Below, piece after piece: positions 24,497 to 33,311 of a stretch of DNA of 64,000 nt. The notes below the pieces were generated by a model. That model worked only from the letters and a program-made list of their open reading frames with translations, had not been told where the DNA came from and ran no database searches. Position 1 is the first letter of the stretch; every line of letters starts with the position of its first letter. Origin of the DNA: Streptomyces sp. NBC_01428 (GTDB taxonomy: Bacteria; Actinomycetota; Actinomycetes; Streptomycetales; Streptomycetaceae); contig NZ_CP109499.1 of assembly GCF_036231965.1 (NCBI RefSeq), positions 620,001 to 684,000 on the forward strand. Reading direction: 5' to 3'. The position numbers were made by a program, and so were the translations under genes.

Positions 24497-25039
24497 CTAC
24501 GAGAACGAGGCCGTGCCGGGGCGGACCACGACGGCGAACACGTCGATCCTGCCGCCGCGCCGGAAGTCGAGGGTGAAGGGCACGAGATCGCCGGGACGCC
24601 ATCGGGCGGTCCCCGCGGTGACCGTGAGATCCACTCCATCGGGCGACATCGCGAGGGCCGTGCCCTCCGGTATCGCGACCGACTCGATCGTCTCCCGGTA
24701 GGCCGCGCCGCCGCCCGTCATCCGGTGCCGGGTGAGCGTGGCACCGCCCCGGACGTCGGGCGAGGTGACGCTCAGCAGCCGGTCGGCCGAGCCGCCGTCG
24801 TTGCCGATGCGGAAGAACACCGCGGTCTCCGGCACACCGGCCGACGGCATCAGCAGCCGTCCCTCGGTGACGGTGACGTGCGCGGGCCCGCCCGCCTCGC
24901 CGGTTCGTACCCAGGTCGTCAGGAACGCCAGGGTCACGCTGCAGGCGGCGACGGGAACGAGGACCGCGAGGGCGGCATCCCTCAGGCGTCGCCGGTCGTC
25001 TCCGAGGGCGGCCGTCGGACGGGGCACCAGGCTCCTCAT
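24497..25039 (-). CDS. PCu(A)C-like copper chaperone, membrane anchored
   Basis: 180 residues. One N-terminal TM/signal anchor (AALAVLVPVAACSVTLAFLTTWV) is followed by a PCuAC-type beta domain: AVFFRIGNDGGSADRLLSVTSPDVRGGATLTRHRMTGGG. In the family, copper is held by an H-M pair and by an H-x-M near the C-terminus. Here the first part is kept as HRM, but the usual HIM-like second motif reads GVDLTV, so copper binding may be altered. The ATG overlaps the copA stop (ATGA), so the two are coupled. Confidence 0.75.
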   Translation of the reverse strand: MRSLVPRPTAALGDDRRRLRDAALAVLVPVAACSVTLAFLTTWVRTGEAGGPAHVTVTEGRLLMPSAGVPETAVFFRIGNDGGSADRLLSVTSPDVRGGATLTRHRMTGGGAAYRETIESVAIPEGTALAMSPDGVDLTVTAGTARWRPGDLVPFTLDFRRGGRIDVFAVVVRPGTASFS

Positions 25040-27354
25040 CGCACACCGGCCCCTACAGGTCGGGGTCCTTGGCCGCGGCGGGCGGAGGCGTGTCCGCGGC
25101 GGGCCGGGGCGGGCTGCCAGGCGCGCAGGCGAAGGCTGTTGCCCACCACCAGGACCGAGCTGGCGGACATCGCGGCGGCGGCGACCATGGGATCGAGCAG
25201 CCCGACCATGGCGAGTGGCACGGTGACGACGTTGTAGCCGAAGGCCCACACCAGGTTGGCCCGGATCGTCCCCAGCGTGCGCCGGGCGAGCAGCACCGCG
25301 TCGCCGAGGGCCTCGATGTCCCCGCGGACGAGGGTCAGGTCGGCGGCGCCGATCGCCACGTCCGTCCCGCCGCCCATGGCGATGCCGAGGTCGGCGCCGG
25401 CGAGCGCGGCGGCGTCGTTCACACCGTCGCCGACGACCGCGACCCGTCCGCCCTCCTCTTTCAACCGGCGGACCAGAGCGGCCTTGTCCTCCGGGGAGCA
25501 GCGGGCGTGCACCTCGTCGATGCCCAGCGCTTCGGCCACCGCTCGCGCGGGCCCCTCGCGGTCGCCGGTGGCGAGGACCGGGCGGATTCCGAGCCGCCGC
25601 AGCCGGTCGACGGCCCGGTAGCTGCCGGGCCGTACGACGTCCCCGACGGCGATCAGCGCCTCGGCCCGGCCGTCCACGAGAACCAGGACGGGCGTGTGCG
25701 CCGCGGCCTCCGCGACCGCGAGGGCGTCCGCGAGATCCGGCGCCAACTCGCCCTCCGGCAGCCGTACCTGGACCGTACGGCCCTCCACCCGGCCCCGCAC
25801 CCCCTGTCCCGGAGTCGCGGTGAAGCCCGCGACGGCCGGAAGAGTCGGGCCGTCGGCGGCACGACGGGCGTGCGCGGCGACGGCCCGGCCCAGGGGGTGT
25901 TCCGAGCCCTGTTCCACGGCCCCCGCCAGCCGGAGCGCGGCCTCCTGGCCGATGCCGTCGGGTGTCGCGGTCACCCGGGCGACCGTCATGTGACCGGACG
26001 TCAGAGTGCCGGTCTTGTCCAGGACGACGGTGTCCACGTGCTGGAGGGCTTCCAGCGTCCGCGGTCCGCTCACAAGCACGCCCAGCTGGGCTCCTCGGCC
26101 GGTCGCCGCCATCAGGGCCGTGGGGGTGGCCAGGCCCAGCGCGCAGGGGCAGGCGACGACGAGCACCGCGACACACGCGGTGATCGCGGCCTGTGGATCG
26201 GCCCCGGCACCGAGCCAGAAGCCGAGGACGCTCACCGCGACGGTCAGGACGACCGGCACGAAGACCCCGGCCACCGCGTCGGCGAGCCGCTGCGCACGGG
26301 CCTTGCCGGCCTGCGCGTCCGTCACCAGCCGGGTGATCCGGGCGAGCTGGGTGTCCGCGCCGACGGCGGTGGCCCGTACGAGGAGCAGACCGCCGGCGTT
26401 GACGGCCCCGCCCACCAGGGCCGAGCCGGGACTCACCTCGACGGGCTCGCTCTCCCCCGTCACCAGGGACAGGTCCACGGCGGAACCGCCCTCCGTCACC
26501 CGGCCGTCCGTGGCGACCCGCTCACCGGGGCGCACGACGAAGACCTGGCCCACCCGCAGCGCCTCGACGGGGATCGACCGCTCGCCGTTCGCGTCGCGCA
26601 CCGACACCTCCTTGGCGGCCAGTTCCGCCAGGGACCGCAGGGCCGCTCCGGTGCCTCGGCGAGCGCGTGCCTCCAGGAACCGGCCGGTGAGCACGAACAG
26701 CGGGACGCTCACCGCCGCTTCCAGGTAGACGTGCGCCGTCCCGTCCGACGCGGAGGGCAGCAGGCTGAACGGCATGCGCATGCCGGGGTCGCCCGCTCCC
26801 CCGAAGAACAGGGCGTAGGCCGACCAGGAGAAGGAGGCGACGACGCCCAGCGAGACAAGGGTGTCCATGGTGGCCGCGGCGTGCCGCAGCCCTCGTACCG
26901 CCCGTTCGTGGAACGGCCAGGCGCTCCACACGGCGACCGGGGCGGTCAGCGCGAAACACAGCCACTGCCAGTTGCGGAACTGCAGGTCCGGTGCCATGGA
27001 GAGGGCGAGAACGGGCAGGGCCAGCAGGGCGGTGACCAGCAGTCGTTCGCGCTCGCTTCGGGACGTGGCCTCCGCGGGGTCGGGGCCGGAATGCTCCGCC
27101 GGTTCGTCCTCGCGGACGGGTGGCACGGGCAGGGCGGCCTGGTAGCCGGCCTGTTCGACGGCCGTGACGAGGTCGTGCGGTGCCACGTCGTCGGGGTGGC
27201 TGACACGGGCGCGGCCGGTGGCCAGGTTGACGGTCGCGGTGACGCCGTCGAGCTTGGCGAGCTTCTTCTCCACGCGACGGACGCAGGCCGCGCAGGTCAT
27301 CCCGCCGATGGTGAGATCGGTGAGCGTCAGGGCGGTGGTCGGTTCGGCCGTCAT
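25036..27354 (-). CDS. copA: CopA-like copper-exporting P1B-type ATPase
   Basis: 772 residues. An N-terminal heavy-metal domain has GMTCAAC (Cys21/Cys24). The core carries the metal-site CPC (402-404) in TM6, DKTGTLTSG (phosphorylated Asp446), SEHPLG (HP locus) and GDGVNDAAALAGADLGIAMG. C-terminal TM helices have NLVWAFGYNVVTVPLAMVG and MSASSVLVVGNSLRL, consistent with Cu+ (P1B-1) specificity. It exports copper from the cytoplasm. The ATG at 27354 shares a base with the preceding stop (TGATG), and its stop overlaps the PCuAC gene, making a coupled metal operon. Confidence 0.94.
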   Translation of the reverse strand: MTAEPTTALTLTDLTIGGMTCAACVRRVEKKLAKLDGVTATVNLATGRARVSHPDDVAPHDLVTAVEQAGYQAALPVPPVREDEPAEHSGPDPAEATSRSERERLLVTALLALPVLALSMAPDLQFRNWQWLCFALTAPVAVWSAWPFHERAVRGLRHAAATMDTLVSLGVVASFSWSAYALFFGGAGDPGMRMPFSLLPSASDGTAHVYLEAAVSVPLFVLTGRFLEARARRGTGAALRSLAELAAKEVSVRDANGERSIPVEALRVGQVFVVRPGERVATDGRVTEGGSAVDLSLVTGESEPVEVSPGSALVGGAVNAGGLLLVRATAVGADTQLARITRLVTDAQAGKARAQRLADAVAGVFVPVVLTVAVSVLGFWLGAGADPQAAITACVAVLVVACPCALGLATPTALMAATGRGAQLGVLVSGPRTLEALQHVDTVVLDKTGTLTSGHMTVARVTATPDGIGQEAALRLAGAVEQGSEHPLGRAVAAHARRAADGPTLPAVAGFTATPGQGVRGRVEGRTVQVRLPEGELAPDLADALAVAEAAAHTPVLVLVDGRAEALIAVGDVVRPGSYRAVDRLRRLGIRPVLATGDREGPARAVAEALGIDEVHARCSPEDKAALVRRLKEEGGRVAVVGDGVNDAAALAGADLGIAMGGGTDVAIGAADLTLVRGDIEALGDAVLLARRTLGTIRANLVWAFGYNVVTVPLAMVGLLDPMVAAAAMSASSVLVVGNSLRLRAWQPAPARRGHASARRGQGPRPVGAGVR

Positions 27355-27620
27355 CACCCACCGTGCCCGTGGGTCGTCCCCGGCATGTTCTCCATGCCGC
27401 CGTCCCCGTCGTCTCCGCCACCGCCGGTCCCGTCACCGGTGCCCGACCCGGTCCGCGTGCCGTGCAGACCGGGCGCGACCGGACCTGCCGCGGACCCGAC
27501 GGCGTACGACGCCCAGAACGCCAGCGCGAGCAGCAGCAGGAAGCCGGCCAGCGCGGGCGGAATCACGCCGGTGCGCGGAATCGCTCGCGCGGCGCGGGGC
27601 GGTTGTCGGGACTCGGCCAT
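27354..27620 (-). CDS. Small single-TM protein with Gly/His-rich tail, first gene of copper operon
   Basis: 88 residues. One TM helix (GVIPPALAGFLLLLALAFWASYAVG) and an external-looking tail rich in Gly, Asp and Met/His (GMENMPGTTHGHGG). AGGAAGG lies before the ATG at 27620. Its stop overlaps the copA start. The tail could bind copper; the family is not recognised. Confidence 0.7.
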   Translation of the reverse strand: MAESRQPPRAARAIPRTGVIPPALAGFLLLLALAFWASYAVGSAAGPVAPGLHGTRTGSGTGDGTGGGGDDGDGGMENMPGTTHGHGG

Positions 27621-27923
27621 GGTCGGCCTTCCTGGTTGTCTCGAACCCTTGGGCGGCATGCGGCGGTTGATCGGCCGCGCCGGTTGAGAAGTCGGACGGA
27701 AGGGGCACCGAGTTCCGACGACGAATTATGACGTGCGTCACACACGCCACGGGTGTCTCACGCGCCCGGCGCCGGCCGGTGCGACCAGGCCGTCGCGCGT
27801 GGGCCCGCGCGTGCCGGACGCCTCCGTCGCGCGCGGGCCCATCAACCGGAGTGAGCTCCGCCTTATCCGGTTCCCTCGCGGGTCTCCGCCGCCCGCGTCA
27901 ACGACGCGTGACCGCGGGCCGGT
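27621..27923. other. Intergenic region, 303 bases, upstream of the copA operon
   Basis: Should hold the promoter of the leftward copA operon. I looked for CsoR- or CueR-like palindromes and saw none. A CATAAT near 27727 on the minus strand could be a -10. No coding signal. Confidence 0.4.
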
Positions 27924-28583
27924 TCAGAGGAGCAGGACGAACATCGTCGCCATGCCGAGGGCCATGGCCGCGTGACACGCGGGCCCCAGTGCCGCTTCGC
28001 CGCCGCCCGGCACCGGGCCCGCCGCGGTCGCGGTCGCGGGAACAGCCCGGGCCCGGTCGAAGGCCTGCGTCAGCCACCACAGCGCGAACCCCACCGACGC
28101 CAGGGCAAGGACTCCCGCCGCCGCCTTCGGGCCCGTGTCGGTGAGCGTCATGGTGGCCGCCCCGGCGCTCCCCGACATGTCCATTCCCGGCATGCCCTGC
28201 ATGGCGCCGCCTCCCCCGGCCCCGTCGCCCATGTCTCCGGAGTCCATCAGCGTCACCATCCACGCCATGGCCCCCATCAGCACCGCTTGGGCCAGCGCGC
28301 CGGGCAGCCCCTCGCGTCGGGTCCCTTCGCCGCCACGGAACGGCGCGGCGCACACGAACCACAGCGCGCCGGCCACGAACACCACGATCTGCGGTCCCGC
28401 CGCGAGGTCCATGCCCCACGGCCAGACCATCGCGATCATGGCGAGCCCCATGGCGGTGTGCAGGGCGTGGTCCACGCGATCGGCCCTGGTGGCACCGGGT
28501 ATGACGGCGCGCCGGAACCCGTGGGCCGTCGTCAGGGCGAACACCAGGGTGAGGGTCCAGCGCAGTCCGCTCGCCGCGATCAC
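27924..28583 (-). CDS. DUF5134 membrane protein with Met-rich loop
   Basis: 219 residues with about six TM helices (for example GLAMIAMVWPWGMD and LAQAVLMGAMAWMVTLMDSG). A central loop GGAMQGMPGMDMSG is rich in Met. This matches DUF5134 proteins, which often neighbour copper genes. GTG at 28583 with AGGAG seven bases upstream. Function inferred as copper-related from Met content and location only. Confidence 0.75.
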   Translation of the reverse strand: MIAASGLRWTLTLVFALTTAHGFRRAVIPGATRADRVDHALHTAMGLAMIAMVWPWGMDLAAGPQIVVFVAGALWFVCAAPFRGGEGTRREGLPGALAQAVLMGAMAWMVTLMDSGDMGDGAGGGGAMQGMPGMDMSGSAGAATMTLTDTGPKAAAGVLALASVGFALWWLTQAFDRARAVPATATAAGPVPGGGEAALGPACHAAMALGMATMFVLLL

Positions 28584-28641
28584 GCGTCGACTCCTGTCTG
28601 CCGTACGGCGTCGGTGTCGTGTCCGGGTGCACGCTCGCCCG

Positions 28642-30111
28642 TCACGGTCGGCCGCCCGAAGGCTGCGCGACCCGGCGACCCCGGACGACTCCCGTGACGA
28701 GGTCGACGACGAGGAACGCGGCCAGCGGAACACCGAACAGGGGCAGGGCCCAGCCGAGCGCCACGACGGCGACGACACCGACGGCCAGGCCCGCCGACGG
28801 CACACCGCGCCAGGCGCCACGGGCCGGCGGCGCACCGAGGGCGGCACGGCGGTCGGCGCGGGTGGGCCGGCGCTGCCACCACATGCGGTAGCCCCAGATG
28901 ATCACGCAGATCAGGCCGACGGCCAGGACGGCCAGCAGCACCTGGTTGGCGAGGCCGAACAGGGTGCCCATGTGAACGTTGATGCCCCAGCGCGTCAGCT
29001 TGGACAGCAGCGGCCAGTCGGCGAAGTCCACCCGGTCGACGACCTCGCCGGTGGAGGCGTCGACCGCGAGGCTGTCACGACCGACCGGCCACAGGTTGCG
29101 GGTCTGCGAGACGGTCCATGCCGTGGCGTCGTCCTGGGGTACGGCGATCTCCACCGGGCCGTCCAGGCCGTCGTCCCTCGCCGCGTCCAGGACTCGTTCC
29201 ACGGACGCGGGATCGACACTCCCCGTCTTGTGGGCGTCCGTCCCGCCCTCGTCGTGGTCATGGCCGCCCGCCGCACCGGCCGGGGAACCCGACAGGCTGG
29301 TGGACACTCCCGGGGTGCCGGACCGCAGGGAGTCCAGCGCCTGGGAGAAGTGCTCGCCCGCGAAGCGTGACCAGGTCAGACCGGTCGCGGAGAGGGCCAG
29401 CAGACCGACCGCGAGCCACACGCCCGTCACGGCGTGCAGGCTTCTGGTGCGCCGTACCCCCGGCTTGGCCGTCCGGTCCGGCAGCAGCAGTGGCCGTGCC
29501 GTCCGGCTTCCACGCTGTCGGCGCCACCAGAGGACCAGCCCGCCGAGGACCAGGATCCACAGCCAGCTGGCGGCGAACTCCGAGTAGTACCGGCCGGCCG
29601 TGCCCAGGTGCAGGTTTCGGTGGAGGTCGTCCAGCCACGTCGTCAGCGGAGTGCTGCCGTACCAGGTGGTCAGCTGCCCCGTCACCTCGTCCGTGTACGG
29701 GTCGACGTAGACGGTGTGCGCCTTCTCGCCAAGTTCGGGCAGTGCGAAGTCCACCTGCGTGGTCGCGTCGCCCGTTCCCGGACGCACGGCGATCAGTGTG
29801 CCGGTGGGGTGCCGGGCCCGCGCGGCTGCCACCTGTCCGGCGAGCGGCCTGGTGCTGTCGCCGGTGTGGGCGACGCTCAACTCCCTGTCGTAGACGAACG
29901 CGTCGAGCTGCGGCGTGAAGGTGTAGAGGAGGCCGGTCACCGCGGCGACGAGCAGGAACGGCGCCACCAGGACACCGGCGTAGAAGTGGAGCCGCACCAG
30001 GAGCGCGCCGAGGCCCGTCCGACGCCCCGCCGGTGCGGGCGGTCGTACCCCGGACTCCGGTCTTTCGGTGCCCGCGCCGGGCAGGTCGGGTATCTCGGAG
30101 CTGACGGACAT
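28642..30111 (-). CDS. PepSY-associated TM protein (PiuB-like, iron/copper-linked)
   Basis: 489 residues. LVRLHFYAGVLVAPFLLVAAVTGLLYTFTPQLDAF opens the PepSY_TM fold. DLHRNLHLGTAGRYYSEFAASWLWILVLGGLVLWW gives the second helix pair with paired His, and WSRFAGEHFSQALDSL the middle. A His-rich loop (GGHDHDEGGTDAHKTG) and a C-terminal membrane pair (NVHMGTLFGLANQVLLAVLAVGLICVIIWGYRMWWQRRP) follow. The family is linked to siderophore reduction and copper/iron stress. ATG at 30111 with GAGG upstream. Confidence 0.88.
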   Translation of the reverse strand: MSVSSEIPDLPGAGTERPESGVRPPAPAGRRTGLGALLVRLHFYAGVLVAPFLLVAAVTGLLYTFTPQLDAFVYDRELSVAHTGDSTRPLAGQVAAARARHPTGTLIAVRPGTGDATTQVDFALPELGEKAHTVYVDPYTDEVTGQLTTWYGSTPLTTWLDDLHRNLHLGTAGRYYSEFAASWLWILVLGGLVLWWRRQRGSRTARPLLLPDRTAKPGVRRTRSLHAVTGVWLAVGLLALSATGLTWSRFAGEHFSQALDSLRSGTPGVSTSLSGSPAGAAGGHDHDEGGTDAHKTGSVDPASVERVLDAARDDGLDGPVEIAVPQDDATAWTVSQTRNLWPVGRDSLAVDASTGEVVDRVDFADWPLLSKLTRWGINVHMGTLFGLANQVLLAVLAVGLICVIIWGYRMWWQRRPTRADRRAALGAPPARGAWRGVPSAGLAVGVVAVVALGWALPLFGVPLAAFLVVDLVTGVVRGRRVAQPSGGRP

Positions 30112-30304
30112 GGTCGGACCTCGCTCTGTCGGCGGCGCACAAGGCGCCGTCAGCGTGCAGGGCAGGGCGGCGTCCGCCGACGACCCGCCGCGACGACGCC
30201 CTACACCGGCCGCACTTCGGCCGCTGCCCTCAGACAGTCGCGCGGAGGCACGCGCGAGTTCCCGGACCGGTCCACGTTCCTTTCCGATGCCCCGCACCGA
30301 CGCG

Positions 30305-30338
30305 TGGTGCCCCCGTACGCGTACGTACGGGGGCACCA
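30305..30338 (-). terminator. 14-bp perfect hairpin after the aldo-keto reductase gene
   Basis: Arms 30305-30318 and 30325-30338 (TGGTGCCCCCGTAC and its complement) with loop GCGTAC. It lies about 70 bases downstream of the leftward reductase stop. Confidence 0.75.
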
Positions 30339-30408
30339 GGGGCGAAGGAGCGTCGGAGCCGTTCGACCCCGCCGCCTGCTCGTTCGACGGTGGGGGCGGA
30401 TCGGCGGG

Positions 30409-31458
30409 TCAGCTGTCGAGGGTGCCCTGGCGGGCGTCGCTCCACAGGTCGACGCTGAAACTGCCGACGGTCAGCTCGTCGATCTCGCGCAGTTCCTCGT
30501 CGGAGAAGTCGAGGTTGTCGAGCGCCGCGACGTTCTGCTCCAGTTGTTCGGTACGGGAGGCGCCGATCACCAGGGAGGTGACCCGCTCGTCGCGCAGGGC
30601 CCAGGCGAGTGCCATCTGGGCGAGGCTCTGACCGCGCCGGCCGGCGATCTCGTTGAGGGCCCGCAGGCGGCGCAGCGTCTCCTCGGAGAGCCACCCCGTG
30701 TCGAAGGACTTGTCCTGGGCGGCCCGCGAGTCCTTCGGGACACCGTCGAGGTAACGGCCGGTGAGCAGCCCCTGCGCGAGCGCGGTGAAGCCGATGACAC
30801 CGAAACCCTCGTCGTCGGCGGCGTCGAGGAGACCGTCCGTCTCGACCCACCGGTTGAGCATGTTGTACGAGGGCTGGTGGATCAGCAGCGGCGTGCCCAG
30901 TTCCCGCAGGATGGCGGCCGCCTGGCGGCTGCGCTCGGTGTCGTAGGAGGAGATGCCGACGTAGAGCGCCTTGCCCTGGCGGACGGCGGTGTCCAGGGCG
31001 GTCATCGTCTCCTCCAGCGGCGTGGTGGGGTCCAGCCGGTGCGAGTAGAAGATGTCGACGTAGTCCAGGCCCATTCGGCTGAGGGACTGGTCCAGGGAGG
31101 CGAGCACGTACTTCCGGGAGCCGCCGCCCTGACCGTACGGGCCGGGCCACATGTCCCAGCCGGCCTTCGTGGACACGACCAGCTCGTCGCGGTACGGCTT
31201 CAGGTCCTGCCGCATCAGCCGGCCGAAGTTGATCTCCGCCGAGCCGTAGGGCGGCCCGTAGTTGTTCGCCAGGTCGTGGTGCGTGATCCCGAGGTCGAAC
31301 GCCCGCAGGGCGATCTCCCGCTGCGTCTCGAACGGCTTGTCGTCACCGAAGTTGTGCCAGTACCCGAGGGACAGGAGCGGCAGGTCGAGTCCGGAGCGGC
31401 CGGTGCGCCGGTAGCGCATGGTGCCGTCGTAGCGCTTGGGATCAGGGACGTGGCTCAT
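30409..31458 (-). CDS. Aldo/keto reductase, YghZ/Gpr-like (L-glyceraldehyde 3-phosphate reductase group)
   Basis: 349 residues with an AKR barrel. FDLGITHHDLANNYGPPYGSAE holds the catalytic Asp and Tyr; STKAGWDMWPGPYGQGGGSRKYVL, DYVDIFYSHRLDPTTPLEETMTAL and VGISSYDTERS follow. GASRTEQLEQNVAAL is the NADPH-binding end. These match the YghZ/MgrA (AKR14) class that detoxifies methylglyoxal and L-GAP. The ATG at 31458 has a GGCGGAG site. Confidence 0.92.
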   Translation of the reverse strand: MSHVPDPKRYDGTMRYRRTGRSGLDLPLLSLGYWHNFGDDKPFETQREIALRAFDLGITHHDLANNYGPPYGSAEINFGRLMRQDLKPYRDELVVSTKAGWDMWPGPYGQGGGSRKYVLASLDQSLSRMGLDYVDIFYSHRLDPTTPLEETMTALDTAVRQGKALYVGISSYDTERSRQAAAILRELGTPLLIHQPSYNMLNRWVETDGLLDAADDEGFGVIGFTALAQGLLTGRYLDGVPKDSRAAQDKSFDTGWLSEETLRRLRALNEIAGRRGQSLAQMALAWALRDERVTSLVIGASRTEQLEQNVAALDNLDFSDEELREIDELTVGSFSVDLWSDARQGTLDS

Positions 31459-31489
31459 GATGTGTTCTCCGCCGGCGACAGGTATGGGG

Positions 31490-31512
31490 CCCTTTTCGCT
31501 GATCGAAAGGGG
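31490..31512. promoter_or_regulatory. Inverted repeat between divergent genes
   Basis: CCCTTTTCG (31490-31498) and CGAAAGGGG (31504-31512) pair with one G-U. It lies 32 bases upstream of the leftward reductase gene and could be an operator. Low certainty. Confidence 0.3.
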
Positions 31513-31699
31513 TACGGGTCAACTCTGCGCCGCCTTTGTGGCGAAGTCCAACCGCTCGGTCCGCTGCGATTCAGCGGTGCGGGCCATGAATCGCGGGGCC
31601 GCCTCCGCGGAGGGAAATGGGTCGCGCCCCCGTGCCGTGAGCCGTTAGGTTCCGCCCTGCCCTGTGTGGGGCACGACGCGACCGCGGAAGGGGCCGGAC

Positions 31700-32419
31700 A
31701 TGGGGACCGAGGGCACGCGCATGGATCGCCTGGGCCTGTTGTTGGAACAGTTCGACAAGGCGAGGGAGGCGGCCCAGGTACGGCTCACGGGACTCGGCGA
31801 CGAGGAGTACCTGTGGGAACCGGCGCCCGGAAGCTGGTCGCTCCGCCCCCGGGCCGAGGCGACGACGCCCAGGGCGTTCGGGCCGGGCGCGTGGGTGATG
31901 GATCTGGGGGCGGCGGACATCCCGGCGAGCGAGTACGCCGAGGTCGCTCGGCAGGCCGCGGACGGGATGACCGTCGACAAGATCGCCGAGGACTGGAGTG
32001 TGAGCGTCGAGCGGGTGCGGGAGGTCCTCGCCCACACCGGCGAGCCGGAGCCCGACGAGACACCGGTCACGACCATCGCGTGGCGCATCGCCCACCTGCA
32101 CTTCCACTTCCAGGGCGGCTGGGAGTGGACCTTCGGCGAACGGCGCCGGGAGCCGAAGGAGCTGGTCGACTTCACCCCCTCCGCGGCCCTCGCGCTCGAA
32201 CGGTTCTGGGCCCTGATCGACCGCTGGCGCGACAGCGTCGGCACCCTCACGGAGGAACAGCTCGACACGGTCGGCTTCTCGCAGTACCCGTACGGCTCCG
32301 ATCCCGACGATCCCTACGTCTCCGTCCTGGCCGGGTCCAACCTGGAGTTCATCCACCACATGGCCGAGATCGCCCTGCTCCGCGACCTGTGGAGGGCCCG
32401 CCCGACGACCGGCGAGTAG
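31700..32419 (+). CDS. DinB-family protein with an internal HTH-like insert
   Basis: 239 residues. The DinB_2 four-helix core is visible: MDRLGLLLEQFDKAREAAQVRLTGLGDEEYLWEPAPGSWSLRP, WRIAHLHFHFQGGWEWTFGERRR and SNLEFIHHMAEIALLRDLW, giving a His-rich metal site. Between the first and second parts (about residues 75-118) is ADIPASEYAEVARQAADGMTVDKIAEDWSVSVERVREVL, which looks like a DUF433-type helix-turn-helix and is absent from usual DinB proteins. The ATG at 31700 has GAAGGGG upstream. Catalytic role unknown. Confidence 0.75.
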   Translation: MGTEGTRMDRLGLLLEQFDKAREAAQVRLTGLGDEEYLWEPAPGSWSLRPRAEATTPRAFGPGAWVMDLGAADIPASEYAEVARQAADGMTVDKIAEDWSVSVERVREVLAHTGEPEPDETPVTTIAWRIAHLHFHFQGGWEWTFGERRREPKELVDFTPSAALALERFWALIDRWRDSVGTLTEEQLDTVGFSQYPYGSDPDDPYVSVLAGSNLEFIHHMAEIALLRDLWRARPTTGE

Positions 32420-32510
32420 GCCGGCCCGAGTTGCGCGCCGGGCCGCTCCGTGCCCTGCGTCACCCGTCCGGCGGTGCTGGGCGCGGGCGTCCGGCTGGAA
32501 TCCATCCAGC

Positions 32511-33086
32511 ATGCAACTCACCACGCGCACGACACCTGCCCCGGTCCCGACAGATCCGCCCGGCGGCGCCCCGCCGCCCTCCGGGGGAGGCCCCGAACAG
32601 GGCCGCCTCCAGGCGCTGGAGGCGCGGATGGAGGCCGTCAAGCGGCACATGGACACCCGGCTCACGCTGGCGGCGGTGGCCTACGAGGTGAACACCGCTC
32701 ACCTCGACACGGTGCCGGTCGACTGGTCCCGGATCACGACCGCGCCCGTTCCCGCCGCGCCGGCCCGAACCCCCGGCCCGTACGCGACTCCGGTCGCGTC
32801 GCTCCTGCACCGGGCCTCCCTGCGGCTACGGGAGGCCGGCTGGTGCGCGGGAGCGCTGGTCGACGAGGACGGGGCCCTGTGCTCACAGGGTGCGATCCGC
32901 CGGGAGTCGGGCGGCGACCGCCGGCTTGAGGCGCAGGCCATGGAGGTGCTGCTCGAGGCGATCCGCCGGAGGTTCGGCCCGTCGGTGGAGTCGGTGCCCA
33001 CCTTCAACGACGCCTGGGCCGACGGCAGCGAGCCGACCCGCATGATGGAGCGGGCGAGTGTCCTGGCCGACGCGCGAGGAATCTGA
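32511..33086 (+). CDS. DUF6197-like protein with Pro-rich N-terminus
   Basis: 191 residues. The first about 90 are Pro/Thr-rich with a short helix (LQALEARMEAVKRHMDTRL). The C-terminal part (SLLHRASLRLREAGWCAGALVDEDGALCSQGAIRRESGG...FGPSVESVPTFNDAWADGSEP) matches the DUF6197 group, a small soluble domain of unknown function. The ribosome site is poor. No functional link to neighbours is visible. Confidence 0.65.
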   Translation: MQLTTRTTPAPVPTDPPGGAPPPSGGGPEQGRLQALEARMEAVKRHMDTRLTLAAVAYEVNTAHLDTVPVDWSRITTAPVPAAPARTPGPYATPVASLLHRASLRLREAGWCAGALVDEDGALCSQGAIRRESGGDRRLEAQAMEVLLEAIRRRFGPSVESVPTFNDAWADGSEPTRMMERASVLADARGI

Positions 33087-33311
33087 ACCGGCCCGGTGGG
33101 CACGGGCGTTCGCCGTGTCCCGACCTTCACCATGACCAACAGCGTTACGGGTACAGGCACGAGCACGGGCACCGGCTGGGCCGACCACGTCTGTTCGCCG
33201 GTCCCGGCGTCACGCCGGTCCCGACATCTCTGGCCTGATTGATCGTTGCGCGGATCGCCGCCCTGAACCGACACTGCTGTGCGTACAGCGGCACAGCGAA
33301 CGGGGCACTCG

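Noticed and set aside
25069..27687. 872-residue open frame antisense to copA
   Set aside because: Shadow of the copA reading frame; Gly/Arg/Val-rich with no conserved motif.
29434..32691. 1085-residue open frame on the plus strand
   Set aside because: It runs antisense through the PepSY and aldo-keto reductase genes; its composition is that of a high-GC shadow frame and it matches no domain.
33149..33154. GGGTAC in the gap before the DUF5937-type regulator
   Set aside because: No GNNT at the right distance.
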